Source: Methylobacterium planeticum (GTDB taxonomy: Bacteria > Pseudomonadota > Alphaproteobacteria > Rhizobiales > Beijerinckiaceae). Taken from it: DNA of 64,000 bases. Each line of letters begins with the position of its first letter. Positions within the stretch are counted from its first letter, which is position 1. The notes beneath the pieces were generated by a model. It was not told where the DNA came from. It made no database searches and saw only the letters and a program-made list of their open reading frames with translations. Below are positions 26,307 through 34,485 of this stretch, piece by piece. The translations under genes and the position numbers were made by a program. Where the stretch lies: assembly GCF_008806345.1 (NCBI RefSeq), contig NZ_VZZJ01000001.1, positions 1-64,000 on the forward strand. The letters are read 5' to 3'.

Positions 26307-27371
26307 ATGAAGATCCTGCTTCCCACCCTCTACGACACCCATGGCGGCTCGACGCGCGTGCTCCTCGCCGCCGCCGCGGCGCTCCGGGCCGACCACGCCG
26401 TGACCGTGCGGGCGCCGCTCGTCGAGGCGGACGAGCGGGTGCGGGCGTTCTTTCCGAGCCGCCCCCTCGTGGGCCTCGCCCGCAAGCTCGCGGTGCTGCC
26501 GCGCCTCGCCGCCCTGGTGCGGGCCGAGGCCGCGGCGCTCCGGCGCCTGCGCCCCGACCTCGTCTACGTCCACGACGAGCCTGCCCTCTACGTCTACGGC
26601 CTGGCCGCCGCGGCCCTGCGCCCGCGCCCGCGCCTGCTCTGGCACCTGCACGCCGGCGCCGGCACGGGGCTGACGGCCCGGCTCCGCGCGCGGCTGGCGG
26701 ATGGCTGCATCGTCATCAGCCCCCACGTCGCCCCGCCCCCCGGCCTGCCCTCCCGGCTGATCCGCAATCCGCTGCCCCTGCCGCCGGCCGCGGCCCCCCC
26801 CCGGACCGGCCTCGCGGGCCTCGCCGTGGTCGGCGCCGTCGTTCCCCGGAAGGGACAGGACCTCGCCGTCGAGGCGCTGGCCTGCCTGCGCGGGCGCGCG
26901 GGCGGCGCGGGCGCGCACCTGACCCTGATCGGGCCCGAGCTCGATCCCGCCTTCGCGGCGCGGCTGCGCGCGCGCATCGCCGAGCTCGGCCTCGAGGCCG
27001 CCGTCACCTTCGCGGGCGAGCGCCCCCCCGAGACCGCCTTCGCGGGCGTGAGCGCCGCCCTGTTCCCGTCGCAGGCCGAGACCCAGCCCCTGGCGCTCGC
27101 CGAGGCCCTGGCCCGGGGCCTCCCGGTGGCGCTGACCGACATCCCGGCCCACCGCGCCATGCTGGCCGAGGCCGGCGCGGACCTCGCCGCCCTCGCGCCC
27201 CGGGACCCCGGCGCCCTCGCCGAGGCCCTCCTGCGCGCCGTCGCCCGGGCCGCCGACCCGAACCCGCCCGACCGCATCCGCAGCCTCTACGACCCCGCCC
27301 GCTTCGCCGCGGAGCTTCGGGGCCACATCGCCCACCTCGCCCGCGACATGGCCGCCGCAACTCGCTTGTGA
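26307..27371 (+). CDS. Glycosyltransferase, GT4-like
   Basis: GT-B type glycosyltransferase of 354 residues. The N-terminal domain begins MKILLPTLYDTHGGSTRVLL; the C-terminal domain has VVGAVVPRKGQDLAVEAL, LIGPELD and the sugar-nucleotide region FPSQAETQPLALAEALARGLPV, where the E-x7-E pattern reads ETQPLALAE. It probably transfers a sugar to a cell-surface glycan or lipid, but no polysaccharide cluster surrounds it. ATG 26307 is chosen from the conserved first beta strand. The gene is extremely GC-rich. Confidence 0.85.
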   Translation: MKILLPTLYDTHGGSTRVLLAAAAALRADHAVTVRAPLVEADERVRAFFPSRPLVGLARKLAVLPRLAALVRAEAAALRRLRPDLVYVHDEPALYVYGLAAAALRPRPRLLWHLHAGAGTGLTARLRARLADGCIVISPHVAPPPGLPSRLIRNPLPLPPAAAPPRTGLAGLAVVGAVVPRKGQDLAVEALACLRGRAGGAGAHLTLIGPELDPAFAARLRARIAELGLEAAVTFAGERPPETAFAGVSAALFPSQAETQPLALAEALARGLPVALTDIPAHRAMLAEAGADLAALAPRDPGALAEALLRAVARAADPNPPDRIRSLYDPARFAAELRGHIAHLARDMAAATRL

Positions 27372-27421
27372 AAGCCGGACCACTCGTGCTAGGGACCGCC
27401 CGTCTCATCGGGACACCTCGC

Positions 27422-27511
27422 GGAGAGGTGGCAGAGCGGTTGAATGCACCGCACTCGAAATGCGGCATGCCTGCAAGGGCATCGGGGGTTCGAATCCCTC
27501 CCTCTCCGCCA
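27422..27511 (+). tRNA. tRNA-Ser (anticodon CGA)
   Basis: Complete class II tRNA with encoded CCA. The acceptor stem is GGAGAGG (27422-27428) with CCTCTCC (27501-27507). The anticodon stem CCGCA/TGCGG flanks the loop CTCGAAA, giving CGA for serine codon UCG. It has a long variable arm and a T arm with GGTTCGAATCC. Confidence 0.97.
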
Positions 27512-27917
27512 CGTCCCTGATCGGCCTTCCTCGACGGAATGTTCTGGCTGCCGAGGGCCTGTCGCACGACGCGTGCGCAGGCTGCACGCGGCCACAGAAC
27601 CGTCCCCCGCTGGCGGGCGCGGACCAAGTCGACCCCACGCGGCGCCCTCCGGTCCGAGCTTATGCCCCGGTCCGGTCCTGCCATGCTCCGAACGCGCGTA
27701 GCGAAGACGACGTTGCGCATGCGCCGCGCTCGCTTGACAACCCTCTCCGGGCGGAGCGCGGGCTCTGCCGCGTGGCATGATGCGGAGGCGGCGCGCCACT
27801 GGTCGAGACCTCGCTCAAGCACGCGCGGACAGGCCGGCCAGTGATGCCGGCGCGGTGGTCCACTCTCGCGGGTCGAGGTGGCGGCGGGTGACGGGGGCGT
27901 CCCGGACGCGCGGACGA
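27512..27917. other. Intergenic region after tRNA-Ser, no gene seen
   Basis: About 400 nt. No copy of the tRNA 3' end was found here, so there is no sign of an integrated element. Short frames lack coding character. Confidence 0.4.
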
Positions 27918-28316
27918 TCAGACGCCCGACAGAGCCGCGGTCCCGCGAAGCGTGGCCTCGGACGGGTTCAGCCGTGTCCGAATTGCCTCGGAGACGGCCT
28001 TCAGGGCGAAGAGCGCGAGGATCAGGCCGGAGAGGGCCGCCAGGAGATTCATCTCCAGGGCGACGTAGCGGACGGCATCGCCGAGGGTGTGGACGCTCGA
28101 GACGTAAGCCGCGCAGGCCCCGGTGCCGGTCATCGCGGCATGGAGCGGACAGGCGGCGCCGAACCAGATGCCATCCCGGTCAAAGAGCATGACTTGGGAC
28201 ACCAGGAGAGCCACGACGTAGCACGCCGTCAGGTAGAGCGTGTTCGTCAGGATCGCGCCGGTCGTGGAGGCGGCCCGGTCGATGATCTCTGCCGTGCGAC
28301 GATGCTGCGATCTCAT
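27918..28316 (-). CDS. Small membrane protein of unknown function
   Basis: Protein of 132 residues with at least two strong hydrophobic segments (about 17-43, TGAILTNTLYLTACYVVALL, and about 86-106, NLLAALSGLILALFALKAV) and a weaker one between. A soluble loop carries two cysteines (AACPLHAAMTGTGACAA). No family recognised. The start ATG 28316 has GGAGGG 7 nt upstream. Confidence 0.6.
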   Translation of the reverse strand: MRSQHRRTAEIIDRAASTTGAILTNTLYLTACYVVALLVSQVMLFDRDGIWFGAACPLHAAMTGTGACAAYVSSVHTLGDAVRYVALEMNLLAALSGLILALFALKAVSEAIRTRLNPSEATLRGTAALSGV

Positions 28317-28879
28317 CACCCGCCCTCCGTTCCGTGAACGACATCCCGCGATCCAGGTCGAAGCGGCTGGATGGGTCGCGAACGCCTCGCCTGATTGAGC
28401 AAGGATTGTGCCAGGGTGCTGGGCACGTCGTCGACCAGGACGCTCCGATGCGAAGGGCCGGACAGGCTGAGATCCGGCCTGTGACGAGGCCGGGTGCGTC
28501 GGAGCCCGGATGCCTACGGTTCGCGCGCGTCAGCCCGAAACGTGAGCATTCTCGCCGCGCCACCCGCCGCAAACCGCATCCCCGAGGGTCCTGAGAGACT
28601 TGCGGCCGAGGCTGTGACGGCGGCTGCTCGCGAAACGACGCGCGACTAGGCATACTGCATACCAGATTTGCATTTCGGCGTCTTTGCGGGTAGAAGGTTC
28701 ATTGACAATCTACCTTTGAGGGCTTCGGACGCGGATCTCGGGCGCTCCCGGCATCGGTCCACGAGACGGCGGGCTCGCCGGCGCACCGATGCCGATGGGG
28801 TAACGATCGCGAGCCGTGCCCCGGACCTGGCCGGCCCTTGAACGATACGGTTCCTCTCCCGACCGAGGCGAGCGCTCGC
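28317..28879. other. Divergent intergenic region with one inverted repeat
   Basis: Spacer of about 560 nt between the small membrane protein and the HPP-CBS gene. It contains an inverted repeat GGTAGA-N14-TCTACC (28689-28714) in a locally AT-richer stretch (28648-28715), a possible operator or leader hairpin. No gene seen. Confidence 0.4.
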
Positions 28880-30019
28880 ATGCCCGAAACCATCGGCTCA
28901 CCAAGGCTTCTGGGGCGCCTTCGCGGCTTTCGGGTCTTCCGGCCGATCCTGGCGGGCGCGACCCTGCGGGAGCGCCTCGTGGCGTGCCTCGGCGCCCTGG
29001 CGGGCATCACCCTCACGGGCTTGATCTGCGGCTGGTTCTTCGGGGAGGGCCCACACATCCCCCTCATCGTGGCGCCGATGGGCGCCTCGGCGGTGCTGCT
29101 CTTCGCCGTGCCGGCGAGCCCTCTCGCCCAGCCCTGGCCGGTGATCGGCGGCAACACGATCTCGGCCTTCATGGGCGTGCTCGCCGCCCATCTCATCGCG
29201 GATCCGGTCGTGGCCATCGGCGTCGGCGTCTCGCTGGCGATCGCCGCGATGTCGCTCACGCGCTCGCTCCACCCGCCCGGGGGCGCGGCGGCCCTGACGG
29301 CGCTGATCGGCGGCCCGGCCGTCACCTCCGCGGGCTACCTGTTCCCCCTGTTCCCGGTCTGCATCAACTCGGTGATCCTGGTCGCCCTCGGGATCGCGTT
29401 CCACAAGATTTCGCGGCGCAACTACCCGCACGGGCCGGTCGCGGTGCCGGCGAACACGCACGCCACCGCCGACCTGCCGCCGCCGATCCGCGTCGGGTTC
29501 AAGCCGGAGGACGTCGACGCGGCGCTCGTCGCCCTCGACGAGACGCTGGACATCGACCGCCATGACCTCGACCGGCTGCTGCGGCAGGTCGAGTTCCAGG
29601 CCCTGATGCGCACGCAGGGCGATCTCAGCTGCCGCGAGGTGATGTCGCGCGATGTCATCACCATCCGGTCCGGGGAGAGCGTCGAGCGGGCGCGCGATCT
29701 GCTCCTCGCCCACAACGTCCGGACGCTGCCGGTGGTCGATTCCGGCAACCGCCTGGTCGGAACCGTGGGGTTGCGGGAACTGGCGCTCCGGCAGGCCGGC
29801 GGCCTCGCGGAGGCGATGTCGGAGGCGAGCACCGCGGCGCCCGATGACCCGGCGGTCGGCCTCGTCCCCAACCTGACGGACGGACGCACGCACGCCATCG
29901 TGGTCACGGCCCCGGACCGCAGCGTCCTCGGCGTCATCACCCAGACGGACCTGCTCGCGACCCTGGCCCGCTCGGCCTCCGCGAAGGCCTTCACGCTGCA
30001 GGCCGCGAGCGCGGCCTGA
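28880..30019 (+). CDS. HPP-family membrane protein with C-terminal CBS pair
   Basis: Protein of 379 residues. An N-terminal HPP integral membrane domain (about 15-180) contains the diagnostic SLHPPGG motif and APMGASAVLLF. A soluble half holds two CBS motifs (VMSRDVITIRSGESVERA..., and ...SVLGVITQTDLLA). CBS pairs bind adenosyl ligands, suggesting gating by cellular energy state; some HPP proteins transport nitrite. ATG 28880 has a purine-rich GAGGCGAG upstream; a TTG at 28838 is in frame but has no ribosome-binding site. Confidence 0.85.
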   Translation: MPETIGSPRLLGRLRGFRVFRPILAGATLRERLVACLGALAGITLTGLICGWFFGEGPHIPLIVAPMGASAVLLFAVPASPLAQPWPVIGGNTISAFMGVLAAHLIADPVVAIGVGVSLAIAAMSLTRSLHPPGGAAALTALIGGPAVTSAGYLFPLFPVCINSVILVALGIAFHKISRRNYPHGPVAVPANTHATADLPPPIRVGFKPEDVDAALVALDETLDIDRHDLDRLLRQVEFQALMRTQGDLSCREVMSRDVITIRSGESVERARDLLLAHNVRTLPVVDSGNRLVGTVGLRELALRQAGGLAEAMSEASTAAPDDPAVGLVPNLTDGRTHAIVVTAPDRSVLGVITQTDLLATLARSASAKAFTLQAASAA

Positions 30020-30083
30020 CGGGACGCGACCTCATCCGTCGATGGACCGCCGCGACCGCGCAGCGGGCCGCCGGCCCGGAGCC

Positions 30084-30479
30084 TCACGCACGATGGGTGG
30101 CGCGAAGCGCCGCGGGGGCGCAGCCGCCCCGGAGCGACCGGCTCCGCTCCTGCAGGTGCAGCGGAAGGTCGGCCACGCGGTCGTTCCGTGGACGCGGCCG
30201 CGCCGTCTGCCAGTCCGGCGGCAGGCCCTGCACCAGCGCCTTCATGCGCCGGTCGAGCGCGTCGAGGCGCCGGACCAGCGGCTCGCGGCGGCGGCGGCGC
30301 TCCGCATCGAGCTGCTCCAGCGTCCGGTCCTTGCCCAGTGCCGGTCCCGCCTGCTCGCTCAGTCGCTCGCAGGCGCTCTGGAACGCGAACTCGACGTCGG
30401 CGAGGGCGGCAAGCGCGTGCTGAAGGTCGCCGGTGAGCTCGTCATAGGCCAGGGTGGCCAGGGCATCGCTGTCAGGCAT
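30084..30479 (-). CDS. Hypothetical protein, predicted coiled coil
   Basis: Protein of 131 residues, unknown. It has an acidic helical N-terminus (PDSDALATLAYDELTGDLQH), a charged coiled coil (LEQLDAERRRRREPLVRRLD) and a basic C-terminus. ATG 30479 follows GGGAGA at suitable spacing. It is convergent with the HPP-CBS gene. Confidence 0.5.
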   Translation of the reverse strand: MPDSDALATLAYDELTGDLQHALAALADVEFAFQSACERLSEQAGPALGKDRTLEQLDAERRRRREPLVRRLDALDRRMKALVQGLPPDWQTARPRPRNDRVADLPLHLQERSRSLRGGCAPAALRATHRA

Positions 30480-31266
30480 CACGATCTCCCGCAGGCTGTC
30501 TGGTGGACTTCAGGGGCCGAAGCCCGGCCGCGTTTCATGAGGGACCGGTAGCAGAATATTCCGGGAAAACTCGGCAATAACCCCTCCGGTCTCATCGCGT
30601 ACAGCGTAATCGACCCAAGACCATAGATTGAATGTCCGAATTTTCTCGAGTCCTCGCACGTTTTTGGTCGAGGAATATTTTCGAGATATGTGACGCTATT
30701 GAAATTCGTGCGCCATCGTACGGCGTTGATCGGCACAAATGCACGATATCAAATGGCGATGACCTTCGCCAGCCTCATCTTGGAGGTCTTGCCGACAGGC
30801 GGATGCATCGCCGGAGGTAGGGGAAGGGCAGACGCAAAGCCGCCACCGTGATCCGACGTCCATCGCCGCGCCGACCCCCGCGGAGCGGTCGTCAGGCCGC
30901 CGAGCTCGAGGCCGCGCCGAGCGTCCGTCGCCGGCGCGAAGGTCGTCGACGCGGCTCCGACCCTCGGCAAGATCCAGCCGAGCAGCGAGTTCGCGCGGGA
31001 CAGCGAGGCGCGGCTTCAGCGCGCGTCCGACCGCGCGACCGATGGCGCGGCGAAGTCCCAGTGCGGGGCTCGCGCGCCGGGCGGCCGATGCCTTCGAAGG
31101 ACCGGGCGTTCTGGCGGGATCCCTCGGTGCGGCTGATCGGCGGGCGCGCCGCCCCCGGACGGCGCGGGCCGCGTCCCGGCCGGGCAGAAACAGGTCGGGC
31201 CGGGCCGGTGTCCCGGCTCGGCCCATCGACTCGCCACGAGCGCCTGCCGCTTGGGGGGCCCGAGGT
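30480..31266. other. Long region without a convincing gene
   Basis: About 790 nt. The stretch 30550-30760 is markedly AT-richer than the chromosome, with T/A runs and no conserved-looking frame. The rest (30830-31260) is GC-rich and has open frames on both strands, but these are Arg/Pro-rich shadows without ribosome-binding sites. It could hold regulatory sequence or an unrecognised RNA; nothing can be assigned. Confidence 0.4.
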
Positions 31267-31971
31267 TCAGCGCGGATAGATGCCGTGCTCGCGGGCCCAG
31301 ATCGCCGCCTGGGTGCGGTTCTGCGTCTTGAGCTTGCGCAGGATGTTCTTCACGTGGATCTTCACGGTCGCCTCGGCGAGGTCGAACTTGAGGGCGATGA
31401 CCTTGTTCGAGGCGCCGTCCGCGAGGCAGCGCAGGACGTTGAGCTCCCGGCTCGAGAGGGGATGGCAGGGCGCGCCGTCCGCCTCCGCGGCGTCCGCGGG
31501 GCTGCCGACGAGGATCTGCTGGCGCTCGCCCGTCCCCGCGAACGGCGCCTTCGGCCGATCGAGGAGCCAGGAGAACAGGCCGGAGGATTGCACGGTCACG
31601 CCCGACATCACGACATCGAGGGCCTTGATCAGGGTCTCGCGGCCGATGTCGCGGTCGAGGACGGCCTGCGCGCCGAAGCAGAGGTCCTTCGGCAGGGTGG
31701 CGGGCGCCTCGGCGCGGCCGAACACCACGAGCTTCGCGTCGGGGTAGCGCTCGCGCAAGGTGCGGGCCGCCTCGATGCTGTGCGCGTCGTCGAGCGCCGC
31801 GAGGATCAGCGCCGGGGCGGATCGGGTCGGGGCGAGGCCGTCGGCCTCGCTCGCGCCGGCATCCACCGCGACGACCCGGAACCGGGTCCCGTTCAGGAAG
31901 GAGGTGAGACCCTCCCGCACGAACGAACTCGACGCCACGAGGGCAGTCGGAACGTCCCCGACGATCGACAT
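31267..31971 (-). CDS. LuxR/NarL-type regulator with degenerate receiver domain
   Basis: Protein of 234 residues. The C-terminal LuxR helix-turn-helix is intact: LSSRELNVLRCLADGASNKV, then AEATVKIHVKNILRKL. The N-terminal receiver-like domain lacks the usual acidic pair (ASSS at 13-16) and the conserved Lys (VLDRDIG), so phosphorylation by a kinase is doubtful. It may respond to partner proteins or act constitutively. ATG 31971 has GGGGAG 7 nt upstream. Confidence 0.8.
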   Translation of the reverse strand: MSIVGDVPTALVASSSFVREGLTSFLNGTRFRVVAVDAGASEADGLAPTRSAPALILAALDDAHSIEAARTLRERYPDAKLVVFGRAEAPATLPKDLCFGAQAVLDRDIGRETLIKALDVVMSGVTVQSSGLFSWLLDRPKAPFAGTGERQQILVGSPADAAEADGAPCHPLSSRELNVLRCLADGASNKVIALKFDLAEATVKIHVKNILRKLKTQNRTQAAIWAREHGIYPR

Positions 31972-32468
31972 GTCGATGCTCCCCACAGATGCCAGCGCAT
32001 GGCTGCAGATTTCAACAGACTAACGGTAAGGTGTGCCGCTTCGGCGGCAGAACACACGAGGATCACGAAGCGGAAAGATCGTGAAGTCAGTCGCTTCGTT
32101 GCAGGCTCGGCGATCTTGGCGGCGATCGCTCTCCGGTGTGCTTGGGTCCGTGCCCCCGACAGGTCGGCACGTTTCGAGACGAGACACCCGATTTTGGTTG
32201 GTATCGCACTCTGGCGAGGCGTTTTACTTTCCTCGACCAGTATTAGTACCTTCGATTCGCCTTAACTTTTATTTATCAACGAATAGTTAAAATTCTATCC
32301 AGAATTCCTAGCGCGAAGTCCTTACCGTTGCAACATCTTAATGCGAAGGTGCGTTTTCGCGCTTTCTAAGAAACGTCGAATTTGTACAAATCCTCCAATC
32401 GTCGTAAATATAAGTAGTCGTGTAAGTACATGCCGGGCAAAACGGGTCCGATCCCAAGGAGATCTCTT
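31972..32468. other. AT-rich divergent intergenic region
   Basis: About 500 nt between the LuxR-type regulator and the DUF6894-like gene. From about 32240 to 32430 it is strikingly AT-rich for this chromosome (for example TTAACTTTTATTTATCAACG). No open frame is convincing. It probably carries strong or complex promoters, perhaps bound by a nucleoid protein. Confidence 0.5.
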
Positions 32469-32684
32469 TTGAACCAACACATCTTTTTCGACCTGACGGA
32501 TGGCCTGACGACCCTCAGCGACGAGACCGGCATCGCGGTGCGCAACCTCGACGAGGCGATCGCGCAGGCGATCCTGGCGGTGTCGGAACTGCGCAGCAGC
32601 GGCGAACTCACCGGCAGCGGGGATTGGCGCATGGTCCTGCGCGACACCCACCGGTCGGTCCTGACGATGCTGCCGATCGGCTGA
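32469..32684 (+). CDS. Short DUF6894-like protein
   Basis: Protein of 71 residues: HIFFDLTDG, DETGIAVRNLDEAIAQAI, then SGELTGSGDWRMVLRD. The pattern F-DG, DE-G-x6-D-x-A-x3-A, ELRASGEL and WR-V-RD is common in short rhizobial and methylobacterial proteins of unknown role (DUF6894-like). The start is TTG 32469, fixed by a perfect AAGGAG 7 nt upstream (32456-32461); the ATG at 32430 lacks one. It follows the AT-rich region. Confidence 0.7.
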   Translation: MNQHIFFDLTDGLTTLSDETGIAVRNLDEAIAQAILAVSELRSSGELTGSGDWRMVLRDTHRSVLTMLPIG

Positions 32685-32706
32685 CGGTGTCCGGGGATCC
32701 CGGCGC

Positions 32707-33636
32707 TCAGGCCCGCCCGAGGATCATCAGCCAGGCGATCGTGGTCAGCGGCGCGAGCAGGGTCGAGGCGAGGACCGAGGCCGCGACCAGCCCGGTCTCG
32801 GTCTTGTAGCGGATCGCCAGCAGGTAGGCGTTGATGCCGACCGGCATCGCGGCGAACAGCGTCGCCACCCCCGCATAGGCTGCCGGCATCGCGAACACGT
32901 GGAACGCGAGCAGCCACACCACCAGGGGATGCACGACGAGCTTCAGCCCCGCGACCACCAGCGCGCCCGGCAGGTCGAACAGGACGCGGTAGCGCTTCAG
33001 GCCGGCCCCGAGGGCGACGAGGGCGCAGGTCGAGGCCGTGACCGAGAAGGCGTCGAGCAGCGCCTTGACGGGGCCCTCCGGCACGATGCCGAGGGTCTTC
33101 ATGCCGAGCCCGATCAGCAGGGAGACGAAGATCGGGTTCTTGAGGAGCACGAGCGACAGCCCGCGCAGGCGCTGCAGGAGCGGCCGGTCGCCCTCGGCCT
33201 CGATCAGGAAGGTGGCAAAGCCCATCATGACGGGCAGATGCACCGCGAGGAGCAGAAACAGCGGGTAGGCCCCCGCCTCCCCGTAGGCCTGCAGGATGGT
33301 GGGCACGCCGACGAAGATCGTGTTCGACTGGCTCGCCGCGAAGCCGTGCAGGATCGCGCCCTGGCGCTCGATGCCGTGGCGGCGCCACGCCACCAGGGAG
33401 CCGCAGAGCCAGGAGAAGCCCGCCCCGCCGAAATAGGCGAACCAGTAGGACCACGCGATCTCGCCGGTCAGCCCCGGCCGCGTCAGCGTCCCGATGATCA
33501 GCGCCGGCACCGCGATGGCGAAGACGTATTCGGACAGGCCGTCGCTCACCCGGTCGGAGAGCAGGCCCGTCACCGCCGCCGCCCAGCCGATCAGGATGAT
33601 CCCGAAGATCGGGACAATGATCGTGACGGCGTTCAT
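32707..33636 (-). CDS. AEC-family (auxin efflux carrier-like) transporter
   Basis: Inner-membrane protein of 309 residues with about ten helices. Family marks include VPIFGIILIGW at the N-terminus, a paired central region (ALVALGAGLKRYRVL) and AAMPVGINAYLLAIRY near the C-terminus. Bacterial AEC proteins move carboxylates or amino acids; the substrate here is unknown. ATG 33636 fits the first helix. It converges with the DUF6894-like gene. Confidence 0.85.
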   Translation of the reverse strand: MNAVTIIVPIFGIILIGWAAAVTGLLSDRVSDGLSEYVFAIAVPALIIGTLTRPGLTGEIAWSYWFAYFGGAGFSWLCGSLVAWRRHGIERQGAILHGFAASQSNTIFVGVPTILQAYGEAGAYPLFLLLAVHLPVMMGFATFLIEAEGDRPLLQRLRGLSLVLLKNPIFVSLLIGLGMKTLGIVPEGPVKALLDAFSVTASTCALVALGAGLKRYRVLFDLPGALVVAGLKLVVHPLVVWLLAFHVFAMPAAYAGVATLFAAMPVGINAYLLAIRYKTETGLVAASVLASTLLAPLTTIAWLMILGRA

Positions 33637-33962
33637 GGCAATCCATCTGCGGGCGCGGCGCCGGCGGCGTCTCTGGGGCGGGCGCGCCGCGGCCCCGGGC
33701 CCCGGCATCAGGCGGCTCGTTAAGCGTTCCGCGCCGGAAAGGACAGAGCTGGGCGCCGGCCTCGGGGCACAGGGAAGGGGGCTTGAAACCCGCCCGGGTC
33801 GCAGGGACGGCCGCTTCGTCCGAAACCGATCCGTCGACGGGGTACGGGCCCGGCTGAGGCCTCCCGTATCCCCAGCGCCGGGGCAACGGCTTCCGGCGGA
33901 TCACAAAACCGCCACATCACGCGTGCGGATTGGGGATGACGGGGGGAGCGTAGGAGTTCCTG
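33637..33962. other. Intergenic region, no gene seen
   Basis: Divergent spacer upstream of the AEC gene and of the small peptide gene at 33963. Open frames in it are antisense-type Arg/Pro-rich readings. No promoter consensus can be assigned. Confidence 0.35.
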
Positions 33963-34043
33963 ATGACGATCATCATCCTCGACCCGGTGTCCGGCAAGCC
34001 CGTGATCATCAACCTGCCGCCGCGCGAAGAGACATCCCTCTGA
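33963..34043 (+). CDS. Possible 26-residue small protein
   Basis: ATG 33963 is preceded by TAGGAGTTCCTG, a good Shine-Dalgarno at 7-nt spacing. It encodes MTIIILDPVSGKPVIINLPP followed by REETSL and TGA. The composition (Ile-rich beta strands, few Arg) differs from the shadow frames around it. It might form a short beta hairpin; function unknown. Confidence 0.45.
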   Translation: MTIIILDPVSGKPVIINLPPREETSL

Positions 34044-34115
34044 CGGCATCCGGGCCTCCGACGGCAAGCGGGCGTCCCCCGCGGCGGTGATCCGTGGAGC
34101 GTGCCGCGCCCGGCC

Positions 34116-34376
34116 TCAGCGCGGGAGCGCGGTCGCCCGGCGCGAGCCCAGGCGCTCGACCGCGATCGCCCGGACGGCCCCGGTCGCGCTCGGCGGCAGT
34201 CCGTCGGCCGGCGCCCCGGCGGGGCCCGTCGCCGGCGCGGGCGGCGCGTTGCGGTCCTTGTCGCCGCGCTGGAAGCCGTAGCCGGCGTTGATGCCGGCGT
34301 AGAAGCCGGAGAAATCCTCGGCTTGCGCCGGGCCCGCGAGCGCGAGGCCGGCAACGACGAGAAGGACGGCGCGCAT
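34116..34376 (-). CDS. Small secreted protein with porin-like N-terminal motif
   Basis: Precursor of 86 residues with a clear signal peptide (MRAVLLVVAGLALAGPAQA, cleavage before EDFSG). The mature N-terminus FSGFYAGINAGYGF resembles the first strand of Omp25/OmpA-like outer-membrane barrels (W-G-FYAG-NAGYG). The rest is short, Pro/Ala-rich and cannot form a barrel. It may be a truncated porin relic or a distinct small periplasmic family. It is downstream of the cold-shock gene, separated by a terminator. Confidence 0.6.
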   Translation of the reverse strand: MRAVLLVVAGLALAGPAQAEDFSGFYAGINAGYGFQRGDKDRNAPPAPATGPAGAPADGLPPSATGAVRAIAVERLGSRRATALPR

Positions 34377-34400
34377 GAGGGCTCCGGAGGCTGGCGGAAA

Positions 34401-34430
34401 CGCGAAACGGCGGCCCCCGAGGGACCGCCG
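34401..34430 (-). terminator. Terminator after the double cold-shock gene
   Basis: On the minus strand, stem CGGCGG...CCGCCG (34425-34430 with 34408-34413), strengthened by inner CCC/GGG pairing, is followed by TTTCGCGTTT. Confidence 0.7.
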
Positions 34431-34485
34431 CTTCACTCTCTTCAGGAACACGGCAACCGCATGGCCGCCGCGCCGCGTCCGGGGA

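Noticed and set aside
27389..27799. 136-residue frame containing RDSNPR antisense to tRNA-Ser
   Set aside because: This is the well-known false protein made by translating the minus strand of a tRNA gene.
27422..28700. tRNA-Ser as an integration site of a genomic island
   Set aside because: No integrase gene and no second copy of the tRNA 3' end downstream.
30696..31226. 176-residue minus-strand frame
   Set aside because: Arg/Ala-rich, no ribosome-binding site, and its C-terminal part runs into the AT-rich non-coding stretch.
33720..34067. 115-residue minus-strand frame
   Set aside because: No motif or ribosome-binding site; it is antisense to the better-supported small frame at 33963.
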